A stretch of 57,845 nucleotides of DNA from Allobosea sp. CS1GBMeth4 (GTDB lineage Bacteria; Pseudomonadota; Alphaproteobacteria; Rhizobiales; Beijerinckiaceae): assembly GCF_900185715.1 (NCBI RefSeq), contig NZ_FYAS01000028.1:1-57845 (forward strand). Direction: 5' to 3'. This document shows, one piece after another, positions 18,105 through 25,646 of the stretch. Numbering within the stretch: the first letter of the stretch is position 1; each line of letters starts with the position of its first letter. Under the pieces are notes generated by a model, which saw nothing but the letters and a program-made list of their open reading frames with translations, was not told the origin of the DNA and searched no databases. The position numbers were made by a program, and so were the translations under genes.

Positions 18105-18647
18105 ATGAACGACCTGCCCACCCGTCTCGCGGCGAAAGACATCGCGACGGACGCCTTCAAGGCGGTCATGCGCAACCTGGCCGGGGCGGTCAGCATCGTT
18201 ACGGCGAGCCATGGCGGCGTCAGGGCGGGCCTGACGGCGACCTCCGTCACAGCACTCTCCGCCGAACCGCCGACGGTGATCGTCTGCGTCAACCGTGCGG
18301 CCTCCGCCTGGCCGACCATCGAGGCCGCCGGGCATTTCGGCATCAACGTGCTCGCCGCCCGGCACCGGCCGATCGCCGATCGCTTCGCCGGTCGCGGCGG
18401 CATCAAGGGCGAGGCCCGGTTCGCTGGTGCGAGCTGGGGCCCCCTCGTCACCGGCGCTCCGACGCTCGACGGCGCCCTGGCGGTCATCGATTGCGAGACG
18501 GAGGAAGCGCTGGAGCGGCACTCCCACACGATCCTGATCGGGCGCATCAAGGCGATCCGCCACGCCACGGCCGAGGGAGCCCTGCTCTACTGGCGCGGCG
18601 TCTACGGGCAGATCGAGGACGAGCTCCAGGCCGGAGCCGGCATCTGA
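18105..18647 (+). CDS. flavin reductase (FMN) family protein
   Basis: 180 residues from ATG 18105, chosen because GAGGA lies just upstream; the frame is open back to 18072. The flavin-reductase-like fold is seen in RNLAGAVSIVTA, GLTATSVTALSAEPPTVIVCVN, the FGINVLA block and the C-terminal LLYWRGVYG. Such proteins use NADH or NADPH to reduce FMN and hand it to LLM monooxygenases. It is the only reductase seen near the five LLM genes, so it may serve both clusters. Confidence 0.88.
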   Translation: MNDLPTRLAAKDIATDAFKAVMRNLAGAVSIVTASHGGVRAGLTATSVTALSAEPPTVIVCVNRAASAWPTIEAAGHFGINVLAARHRPIADRFAGRGGIKGEARFAGASWGPLVTGAPTLDGALAVIDCETEEALERHSHTILIGRIKAIRHATAEGALLYWRGVYGQIEDELQAGAGI

Positions 18648-18882
18648 CCGCCGTCTCATCTCGCGGGTCCTGCGCACCTTCGTCTATCGTTGACGGCCCG
18701 GTGCGGCTCGGGAGCATTGTCGGCTTGCGCGCGTATCGCCACGGCAACGGCGTCGAGAGCCGGCTGAAGACGAGCGGCGCCTACGCCGAAATCGAGCGTA
18801 TGGTCTGACAGCCTGAAGTTGGCCGGCCGGAGCATCGAGCGCCGGTCGCTCCGATGTCGATAGGCGTGTGCCGGAGGCGTTT

Positions 18883-19992
18883 ATGGCGATGAAGATCGAT
18901 CTGCTTCCGGCCAAAATCTGGACGCCGAGGCGGGTGCTTGGCGCTGCGCTGGCGCTTGCTGCCTTGGTCCTGGCCGGCCTGGCCTTCTGGGACAGCGGCA
19001 CCCCTCCCGACAATTCGCCGCGGACCTCGATCGCGCTGGCGGTTCTGGGCGATTCCGGGAGCCATTCCTACCAAGACAGCCTGAGCTTCCCGCCTGGTTC
19101 TCCGGACCGCGGTGGAGCATTTCGCACCCGCACTTTCCAATGGACCGAAGTGTTGGCGCGCCTGCGCGGCAATGAACTCAACTTGGGACCGTGGGTGCGA
19201 TGGGGACAGTCGAACCAAGTGGCCTGGTTGCGCCACGCAATCGGTCTGCATGTCGGCCGCACGCCGAGAAAGGAGGATTATCTCTATAATTTCGCGGTGT
19301 CGGGCGCTACTTGCCAGAGTTTGATGGGCGGTCGGTTCCGGCGTTATTCGCAGGCCCCGCGGCTCGTCGCGCTGATGGACCACGATCCCGGACGCTGGCG
19401 CAACGGCGTCGTCGTGATCCGGATCGGCAACAATGACTGGTCGGCGGTGCTCGACGAGCAGGCGCGCGATCCAAGGGCGACGACGGTACGCGCGGCGGCG
19501 ACGTATTGCGTGCAACAGATCGCCGCCGTGATCCGCTTGATCCATACCGCCCACCCAGGCACCCGCATCCTCGTGGTGGGGACGGACAACGGGGCGAATG
19601 ATCCGACAGCGCATGAGAGATATCGCTCCGCCGGTGCCCTCGCCAACATTCATACCGCCTTCGATGACTTCAACGCGCAACTGCGCGAGCTTGCTGGCTC
19701 CGACGCGCGCGTTGCCTTTTTCGATCTCGATATCTGGTTCCGGAACCACTGGGGAACGCGCGGCCCTGATGGGGCTCCAGCGTTCAAGGCCGTCCCGATC
19801 GGCGAGAATCTCCAGGTCACCAACACCGTGGGCGATGAACCCAGCAATGCGGAACTGGCTGATCATCATGCTGGTGTGGTGTGGAACGCACTGTGGGCGC
19901 AGTCTCTTGTTGCGCGACTGAGTGAAGCCTTCGGCCTGCCGTTAACACCAATCAGCGACAAAGAGGTGGAACGTTTCGTTACCGCTTCATGA
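18883..19992 (+). CDS. SGNH/GDSL-type hydrolase, membrane-anchored
   Basis: 369 residues from ATG 18883, with GGAGG about 7 bases upstream. An N-terminal hydrophobic helix (about residues 17-36) anchors or exports it. The block I serine lies in VLGDSGSHSYQDS, the oxyanion asparagine in IRIGNNDWS, and the closing catalytic Asp-His pair probably in ELADHHAGVVWN near residue 335. Such enzymes hydrolyse esters of lipids or carbohydrates in the envelope. It stands alone, with no operon partners, between the sulfur cluster and the metal locus. The substrate is unknown. Confidence 0.75.
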   Translation: MAMKIDLLPAKIWTPRRVLGAALALAALVLAGLAFWDSGTPPDNSPRTSIALAVLGDSGSHSYQDSLSFPPGSPDRGGAFRTRTFQWTEVLARLRGNELNLGPWVRWGQSNQVAWLRHAIGLHVGRTPRKEDYLYNFAVSGATCQSLMGGRFRRYSQAPRLVALMDHDPGRWRNGVVVIRIGNNDWSAVLDEQARDPRATTVRAAATYCVQQIAAVIRLIHTAHPGTRILVVGTDNGANDPTAHERYRSAGALANIHTAFDDFNAQLRELAGSDARVAFFDLDIWFRNHWGTRGPDGAPAFKAVPIGENLQVTNTVGDEPSNAELADHHAGVVWNALWAQSLVARLSEAFGLPLTPISDKEVERFVTAS

Positions 19993-20004
19993 ACATCCCA
20001 TCCA

Positions 20005-20085
20005 TCAATCACCTTTGCCAACACCCATGTACTCTTTCCTGATCATCACGAGGCCCCAGAGGTCGTAGGTGGAAATTTCGGTCAT
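20005..20085 (-). pseudogene. N-terminal remnant of an isoprenylcysteine methyltransferase-type membrane protein
   Basis: 27 codons starting MTEISTYDLWGLVMI at 20085, overlapping the stop of the DUF2933 remnant as ATGA. In metal-resistance loci a DUF2933 protein is commonly followed by a small integral membrane methyltransferase with this kind of start. After about 15 residues the likeness stops and the frame ends. The rest of the gene has been lost. Confidence 0.5.
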
Positions 20086-20296
20086 CGCGCGCCTCCCTCC
20101 GGCCGGGATGAGCGAGTCGCCGCGCCCGACGTCCCTTCATGGCCATAGGGCGGCCTGCCCCATGGTGCATGAAAAGGTGCATCAGGGGGCAGGCCAGCAG
20201 CAGCAGGAGCGGCAGGTAGCCGAGCACATGGCCCCTAATACTCCCAGAACAGCACGAAGGCCGCGACGAGGAAGAAGCCGATGGCGACGAGGACGC
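20082..20296 (-). pseudogene. DUF2933 membrane protein remnant with two frameshifts
   Basis: Read leftward, one frame gives VLVAIGFFLVAAFVLFWEY and then stops. After a single-base shift the next frame gives RGHVLGYLPLLLLLACPLMH and LFMHHG, the conserved core of DUF2933. A second shift gives YGHEG and the natural stop. The start is replaced by a palindromic repeat at 20297. DUF2933 proteins are small two-helix proteins of copper or heavy-metal loci, in line with the multicopper oxidase upstream. Confidence 0.65.
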
Positions 20297-20415
20297 TAGA
20301 GCATGCTGCGAACAAGTGGCAACGGTTTTTCGCATCAAGCATGCTCTAAACCATTGGAATCGATCACGTTACCTGCCTTTGGACGATTCTGTCCAAAGGC
20401 AGGTAACGTGATCTA
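20297..20415. repeat. composite palindromic intergenic repeat, copy 1
   Basis: Two adjacent palindromes. Module A (20297-20349) has ends TAGAGCATGCTGCGAA and AAGCATGCTCTA around a GTGGCAACGG centre. Module B (20362-20413) is a perfect hairpin: 23-base arms starting GATCACGTTACCTG at 20362-20384 and 20391-20413, with loop GATTCT. A related element in the opposite orientation lies at 53316-53426. It abuts the truncated DUF2933 remnant. Module A resembles the AGAGCATG-type intergenic palindromes common in Hyphomicrobiales. Confidence 0.8.
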
Positions 20416-20556
20416 AGCGCGCGCCATCGATTTCCAGACGACGGCGTCACTCCCCACCGTGATCAGCCCCTGCGGGGCGCACGAGGCCGGCGCTGCCGCT
20501 CCCCCCGCCGACGGCGCTCGAAGTCCAGGCCGACGGCAGTGGGTCCGATCCCTCGA

Positions 20557-21147
20557 TCACATCGTGCCCATCATCCCCGGCATGAGCAACTGGTCGGCGC
20601 TGCGCTTCTGCGTGTCGTCCAGGGCCGCGTAGAGCGGCTCGAGCGCCGTCTTCAGCCGGCGCAGGGCGTCGAGATGGCCTGTCAGCGTCCGCTCGTGGTG
20701 CTCGATCCGCTGCGGCAGAGGGCGCTTCATGCCGTCACGGGCCGACATCATGCCCTGCATGCCGCCCTTCATGGTGCGGGCATCGGCGCGCAGCGCGTCG
20801 GCGAAGGCGTTCCACAGCGGCTGCTGGGCATCGGTGATCCGCAGTTCGGTCTTGAGGAAGGCGATCCTTCCCTCGATCCGCTCCGGGCTCATCATCTGAG
20901 CCATCGCCGGGCCCATCATGCCGCCGGAGCCGGCTCCCATCATCCCCATCCCGCCCGCTCCAGCCCCGTCCTGCTGCGCTTCGCGGGCTGGGGCGGCCGC
21001 CTGCGGTTGCGCCGACGGCGCGGAGGCCTGCGGAGCCGCCGGCTGCGTCCCAGGCGGGTGATGCGCGTCCTCGGCGAATGCCGGAGCGGCCGCGAGCAGG
21101 ATCAGGCTCGCGGCGCCCGCTCTCGTCAGTCTGCGGAACATCGTCAT
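20557..21147 (-). CDS. Spy/CpxP-like periplasmic protein
   Basis: 196 residues from ATG 21147, with a signal peptide (MTMFRRLTRAGAASLILLAA then APAFA). A proline/alanine/glutamine-rich stretch and a Gly-Met-rich stretch (GAGGMGMMGAGSGGMMGP) come before a helical C-terminal domain with RIEGRIAFLKTELRITDAQQ and PLWNAFADALRA, the LTxxQ-type pattern of Spy/CpxP. These periplasmic proteins bind unfolded proteins and are often induced by copper or zinc. The methionines may bind Cu(I). It follows the multicopper oxidase by 140 bases on the same strand. Confidence 0.8.
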   Translation of the reverse strand: MTMFRRLTRAGAASLILLAAAPAFAEDAHHPPGTQPAAPQASAPSAQPQAAAPAREAQQDGAGAGGMGMMGAGSGGMMGPAMAQMMSPERIEGRIAFLKTELRITDAQQPLWNAFADALRADARTMKGGMQGMMSARDGMKRPLPQRIEHHERTLTGHLDALRRLKTALEPLYAALDDTQKRSADQLLMPGMMGTM

Positions 21148-21287
21148 GGTCGGCGTCCTCCGGTTTCGGCGAGACGGCCCATGCCGCCCGCCCTCGGTTC
21201 GAATGTCGAGCAAATCGCCAGGGCGAAGGTGGAGCGCCGGGGTGCCGCCCTTCGCGAGATCTGGCCGGAGCCTCATCGGCCGCTCCA

Positions 21288-22778
21288 TCACGAGACATAA
21301 TCGACGAACGCCATCATGCCGGCCGCCATGTGGTAGAGATGATGGCAGTGGAGCGGCCAGCGTCCGGGATTGTCCGCATCGAAGGCAATTCTCACGCGGG
21401 CCATCGGCGGCACCAGCACGGTGTCCCGAACGGCCCCGGCGATCGGCGCGTCGTTGACGGCGGTCACCTGGAAATGATGCCCGTGCAGGTGCATCGGATG
21501 CGCCATCATCGACATGTTGATCAGCGCGATCTCGACCCGTTCGCCGCGCCCGACCTTCATCGCGTCGCCGCCCTCGATGCCCCAGTGATACCCGGCCATG
21601 GTCCCGGTCAGCGTCAGCGTGAAGCGGCGATCGGCCGAGCGCGGCGGCGGCGGCGCCAGCGCACGCAGGCGCTGCTCCAGATCGAGCCCGACGACCGGCC
21701 CCTTGATCTCGCCCTCGGCGGCAATCCGGCGGACCGGCGCGCCGGCGCTCGCCAGGATGATGCCGGTCCGTTCGAGCGCCCCCTCCCTCAGCGCCAGGAT
21801 CGGATGGCTCCCGCCCGCCTTCGGCAGAGTCAGCCGGATATCCAGGCGCTGCCCCATCGAGAGCGGGAAGGAATGGCCGGAGACCGGCTGGACCTCCCGG
21901 CCGTCGACGGCGATCAGTTCTCCGGACAGCGCGCCGCAATCGATCGTGAAGGCCGTCGCTGTCGCGCCGTTGATGATACGCAGGCGTACCCGGGCGCCCT
22001 TCTCGACCGGGACCACCTGCGGGTCGTCGAGCGTCCGGTCGTTGGCGAGATAGGCGTCATAGTCGATGTCGTTGAGGTCCATGGCGGCCTGAGCCGGAGT
22101 GCCGTGCATGGCATGTCCCGCCGCGCCGGCTGCCCTTCCCGCCGTCGCGCCATGAGCCGACTCATGGGCGGTGGAGGTCGTGGCCGGCCCGTGCCCGCCG
22201 GAATGACTCCGCTGGAGCCGGGCGAGGATCTCCTCGGCCGGCGTGAAGGAGAAGTCGTGCAGCAGGATCACCACCTCCTGCTCGTCCCGCTGCCGGTCCG
22301 CCGCTGTCCGGACGATCAGGGGAGCGGCCAGCAGGTTCTGCTCCTGAAGCGTGTGGGCGTGCATCCAATGGGTGCCGCCGACCCCTGCGGGAAAGCCGTA
22401 GCGGCGGGTCTCGCCCGGCTGGAGCAGCGCCGCCGGTTTGCCGGGCACGCCGTCCTGCGCCCAGGGCGGTGTCAGGCCGTGCCAGTGGATGAGGGTCGGC
22501 GCATCGAGCTCGTTCGCGAGCACCACGTCGAGACGGCCGCCGGCATCGAGCGTCAGCCCCGGCGCGCCGGTGGATGGTCCGAGCCCGAAGACGCGCGCGG
22601 ACCTGCCCTTCACCTCGATGCTGCGATGATGGGCGGCCAGACGCAGCGGCGCCGTGGCGGCCGCGCCCGATGATGCCGCCGGGCCCGACCCGGCGAGCGC
22701 CGCGGCGGAGTGCAAGGCGGATGCGCCATACGCCGCGGCGCCGGCCATCAGGCCGTGAAGAAAATCACGACGATCCAT
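21288..22778 (-). CDS. multicopper oxidase (CopA-like, Tat-exported)
   Basis: 496 residues from ATG 22778. The N-terminus MDRRDFLHGLMAGAAAYG is a twin-arginine signal, so folded copper enzyme is exported to the periplasm. All copper-ligand blocks are present: HWHG (about 98), HWMHAH (about 140), HPMHLHGHHF (about 427) and HCHHLYHMAAGM (about 477), which includes the type 1 Cys and Met. A His-rich insertion (HSGGHGPATTS, HAMHG) lies in the middle. The enzyme would oxidise Cu(I) or similar substrates and protect the periplasm. It is the main intact gene of the decayed metal locus. Confidence 0.9.
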   Translation of the reverse strand: MDRRDFLHGLMAGAAAYGASALHSAAALAGSGPAASSGAAATAPLRLAAHHRSIEVKGRSARVFGLGPSTGAPGLTLDAGGRLDVVLANELDAPTLIHWHGLTPPWAQDGVPGKPAALLQPGETRRYGFPAGVGGTHWMHAHTLQEQNLLAAPLIVRTAADRQRDEQEVVILLHDFSFTPAEEILARLQRSHSGGHGPATTSTAHESAHGATAGRAAGAAGHAMHGTPAQAAMDLNDIDYDAYLANDRTLDDPQVVPVEKGARVRLRIINGATATAFTIDCGALSGELIAVDGREVQPVSGHSFPLSMGQRLDIRLTLPKAGGSHPILALREGALERTGIILASAGAPVRRIAAEGEIKGPVVGLDLEQRLRALAPPPPRSADRRFTLTLTGTMAGYHWGIEGGDAMKVGRGERVEIALINMSMMAHPMHLHGHHFQVTAVNDAPIAGAVRDTVLVPPMARVRIAFDADNPGRWPLHCHHLYHMAAGMMAFVDYVS

Positions 22779-22877
22779 AGATATCGTTCCTCGTTTCCCT
22801 GTCGGCGCTGCCGACAAATCGCTCAGGGCCCGCCCCCCTGCGGGGCGGGCGCAACCGGTGGCGCCGCTTCGGCGCCT

Positions 22878-23255
22878 TCAGGCCGGGAGACGGGGAGGAT
22901 CGAGCTTGGGCGGGAGGACGATGTCGCTGCCGGTCTGATCGCTCCATCCAAAGCGCGAGCCAACCGGGGCGCGCTGGAGGATGGCAGTGCCCTCCCTCGC
23001 CGTCACGGCAGGGCAGACGGCGCAGGATGCATCGCAGCAGCGCTCGTGATCGACGATGGCGCCTGCCTCCTTCTGATCCCGATGGTCCACGATCGGGAAG
23101 GACAGTTCCAGCACAGCGGCGGCGCGCCGATGTCCAACTGGATCATGGCACGGTAAGGCCTGCGCCCCGGCCATCGGCCCGAAGAGCAAGGCCAGCGCAG
23201 CCAGCAGACCCAGCACTGCCCTTGACCACGGAGCCCTATGCCGAATCCCGCGCAT
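22878..23255 (-). CDS. small secreted cysteine-rich protein, DUF2946-like
   Basis: 125 residues from ATG 23255. A hydrophobic signal segment (AVLGLLAALALLFGPMAGA) is followed by a mature part with HCC-like cysteine spacing, CCDASCAVCPAV, and a proline-rich end. The size and layout resemble DUF2946-type proteins of metal loci, but the match is by pattern only. It lies 99 bases before the multicopper oxidase gene and 26 bases after the DUF5676 gene on the same strand. The paired cysteines could bind metal. Confidence 0.55.
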   Translation of the reverse strand: MRGIRHRAPWSRAVLGLLAALALLFGPMAGAQALPCHDPVGHRRAAAVLELSFPIVDHRDQKEAGAIVDHERCCDASCAVCPAVTAREGTAILQRAPVGSRFGWSDQTGSDIVLPPKLDPPRLPA

Positions 23256-23281
23256 TGTCCCCTGCCGCTCTCCGCCCGCTC

Positions 23282-23587
23282 TCAGCCAAACCGGCGATTG
23301 AAGAAATTGAACAGGAGGGCGATCGCCGTTCCCGCATAGCTTCCGAAGGCAATGCTCTGAACGATGCCGAGCGCGAGGCTGCGCAGGTCGAACCCGGTCA
23401 GCCCGAGATAGAACTGCAACCATGGCCGATGCAGTCCCCAATCCGGGGCCGCCAGGCCGAGCAGCATGCAGAGCAGGAACGAGATCACCGCGAAGGCGGC
23501 GAGGGTCGCCCCAGATGCTCGAACGGACAGGTGCGGCGACGGTGCCGGCAGGGCGGCTTGCGCGGTCTGGAAGGTGATGTTGGCCAT
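23282..23587 (-). CDS. DUF5676-like two-helix membrane protein
   Basis: 101 residues from ATG 23587, chosen over ATG 23593 because GGAGG is better spaced to it. Two membrane helices: FAVISFLLCMLLGLAAPDW, and SLALGIVQSIAFGSYAGTAI running into LLFNFFNRRFG. The WLQFYLGLTGFDL loop and the YNFF-like end match DUF5676 membrane proteins, which are found with copper or mercury resistance genes. It is the first gene of the leftward metal operon. Confidence 0.65.
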   Translation of the reverse strand: MANITFQTAQAALPAPSPHLSVRASGATLAAFAVISFLLCMLLGLAAPDWGLHRPWLQFYLGLTGFDLRSLALGIVQSIAFGSYAGTAIALLFNFFNRRFG

Positions 23588-23840
23588 GGCCATGCTCCTC
23601 CTCCGTTGCCGAGCTCCAGGACCGGCATCCAGAACGGTAGTCCTAAGACGCGGGTTCACTTTGACCAGGATCAATTGCCACGAGGCCGGCCGGCGCGGTT
23701 TATGTCCGTTAAGACATTGTTATTGCTTATAAATCCTGCTATTTGTCGCTTTGTTACAAATTGTTTCAGCCAGGAAGAACCCGGACGCGGCCACGTCCCT
23801 TCCACATCCGGTATCGGCGTGGATGGGCTCCCGATGAACC

Positions 23841-24042
23841 ATGATCAAAATGCAGGCGAACGGCAGCAGCTATCTCCGGTTGGGCGCCGAGCTGGCATGC
23901 GATTTCGTCGCCACGTACCTGGTCATGTACAGTATGATCGCGACGCACGATGTTTCCGTCCCGACGGCTGAGCCAGATCATCGGGATCGGCGCTGTGATC
24001 GTCTTCCTCGGCAGCTTTGCCGGGATGTGTAGCCAGGCGTAG
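23841..24042 (+). pseudogene. small multi-helix membrane protein with internal deletion
   Basis: From ATG 23841 the frame gives YLRLGAELACDFVATYLVMY, then loses homology. Another frame gives MFPSRRLSQIIGIGAVIVFL, then GSFAGMCSQA and a stop. Together these look like the first and last helices of a three-helix protein of the type found beside DUF305 or metal genes, with the middle helix deleted and a frame change. The surrounding DNA (23690-24330) has a lower GC content than its neighbours. The rest of 23588-24340 shows no other credible gene. Confidence 0.55.
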
Positions 24043-24340
24043 GCAATGCCGAGTTCCTGTGCTCGATGATCTTGCACTATTCCGGAGCGAGTCCGATGTG
24101 CGGAAAGGCCTCGACCGACGATCCCGAGATCTCGGTCCGCTCGCGGCAGTGCCTAGTATGTATGCCACCATGCCGACAGGCACCACGAACAGCTCTATGG
24201 TTGGCAGATTAATTGTCAGCCAGGGTGGATTGCGTCTTGGAGGCTGAGCTGAAATGGACGTTTCGGGATAGGCGGCTGTTCCCCTCGCGTCCTTACAGGG
24301 GCAGTTCAACCTAACGGCCTCGGCGCGCGAAGAGGCGCCG

Positions 24341-25153
24341 TCAGCCTGCGGCTGGGCTCAAAATTGCCCGCATTTCCGGCGTCGCCAGAAGCCGCTGATA
24401 CTCGCTCCTCGACATCGCGTTGATGAGCAGGCGGCCGCTAACATCGGCTTTGATGTATTCGACCGCGAGGAGGCTCGTCACAGGATTGGTCGTCAGAACA
24501 GCCTGATCGGGCGTGCGGTAGCCGAATTCGGCGACGACAGTCTCGCTGTCATCTGCCACGACCACGGCGAGCCGGCGTCCGGAAAGGCGCAGGCGCGCGC
24601 TGGCACCGCATTCGGAGAGATCGTATGTTTGCGGTCCGATAAGGGCCCGTTTGCCATAGATTGCCACGTGGGTATCGACGCCCCGCGCCGCCGCTTGCTC
24701 AAGCAGCGGACCGATGTCGTCCATTTCCTCGTCCCAGACGCCGGCAAAGATGCCGCGCTTGGCTTCGGTTGTGACGCGTGCGAAGGCCTGCACGATCGCC
24801 TGTCGGCTGCGCAGCGACCAGACGAGGCCTGGCTCCTCCTGGACGGGCAGGCGGTCGAGCTTCTCCTTGGCGGTAAAGACATCGGCCTCGAAGCGTGAAC
24901 GCGCCACGGCCAGCAGGTCGGCATGCGGCACCGCGCTGTAGCGCACCGGTTCGGAACGGTTGACCAGAACCGCGCCCTTGGTCTCCAGCCGGGCAAGCGT
25001 CTCGTAAATCTTCGACGGAGGCACGCCCGCACCACGGCTGACCTCGGCGCCGGTCAGCGCACCCTGACCGACCAGCGCAATATATGCCTGCGCCTCATAT
25101 TGCGAAAACCCAAGGCGGGTGAGGGTGTTGATCAGTTCAGGATCGACGGCCAT
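24341..25153 (-). CDS. TrmB-family transcriptional regulator
   Basis: 270 residues from ATG 25153 (MAVDPELINTLTRLGFSQYE); a start at 25183 is also possible. The N-terminal winged helix has the TrmB pattern: GFSQYEAQAYIALVGQGALTG, PPSKIYETLARLE, KGAVLVNRSEPVRYSA. The C-terminal part is a phospholipase-D-like effector fold (SRQAIVQAF, GVWDEEMDDI). It is read away from a RidA-MFS gene pair, and the intervening gap has repeated ACTAC/GTAGT motifs that could be its operator. TrmB proteins sense sugars or other small molecules; the ligand here is unknown. Confidence 0.85.
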   Translation of the reverse strand: MAVDPELINTLTRLGFSQYEAQAYIALVGQGALTGAEVSRGAGVPPSKIYETLARLETKGAVLVNRSEPVRYSAVPHADLLAVARSRFEADVFTAKEKLDRLPVQEEPGLVWSLRSRQAIVQAFARVTTEAKRGIFAGVWDEEMDDIGPLLEQAAARGVDTHVAIYGKRALIGPQTYDLSECGASARLRLSGRRLAVVVADDSETVVAEFGYRTPDQAVLTTNPVTSLLAVEYIKADVSGRLLINAMSRSEYQRLLATPEMRAILSPAAG

Positions 25154-25216
25154 GGCACTCAGACCGACCGCATCGATACGCACGGCGGCCTCTCTGAAAA
25201 GGGGGCTTGACGTTAT

Positions 25217-25266
25217 TGACTACTATGGTGGTAGGCGGCACGAATGACAACAACTACCGCAGTAGT
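25217..25266. promoter_or_regulatory. tandem inverted-repeat operator candidate between trmB-like and ridA-like genes
   Basis: Two short palindromes share the same half-sites: ACTAC-N7-GTAG at 25219-25234 and ACTAC-N4-GTAGT at 25253-25266. Both lie within 65 bases upstream of the ATG at 25281 and about 70-110 bases upstream of the divergent regulator. Placement in a divergent promoter and repetition of the half-site suggest binding by the TrmB protein. A clear sigma-70 pair could not be assigned. Confidence 0.5.
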
Positions 25267-25280
25267 ATAAGAGATCATTC

Positions 25281-25646
25281 ATGCGCACCCTCATCAGCAC
25301 TGGCTCCGCGTGGGAGCCGAAAGTCGGCTATTCGCGGGCCGTCATCGTGGACGACACGATCTACATCTCGGGGACGGCAGGCCAGGGTCCCGACGTCTAC
25401 GCGCAGACCAAGGACGCTCTCGCCACGATCGAAAAGGTTTTGACGGACAATGGTTTCGCCATGGCCGACGTCGTGCAGAGCCGGCTTGTGGTCGCCGATT
25501 TCGAGCATTGGCAGGACGCGGCGCGCGCCCATGGTGAAGCATACAACGCGATTCGTCCGGCGTTTTCGCTGGTGCATGCGCTACCGTTCGTGGAGGACAC
25601 GATCCTCGTGGAGGTCGAGGCCATCGCTGTGCGGAGGGCGGCGTGA
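25281..25646 (+). CDS. RidA-family protein
   Basis: 121 residues, the normal RidA length. Seen features: SRAVIVDDTIYISGTAG, a QTKDALATIEKVLTDNGF helix, and the C-terminal strand FVEDTILVEVEAIAV. The conserved arginine of active RidA enamine/imine deaminases near position 105 is not evident, so it may belong to a divergent subgroup. The stop overlaps the GTG of the MFS gene, so the two are co-translated. It probably works on a reactive intermediate linked to the transported compound. Confidence 0.85.
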   Translation: MRTLISTGSAWEPKVGYSRAVIVDDTIYISGTAGQGPDVYAQTKDALATIEKVLTDNGFAMADVVQSRLVVADFEHWQDAARAHGEAYNAIRPAFSLVHALPFVEDTILVEVEAIAVRRAA

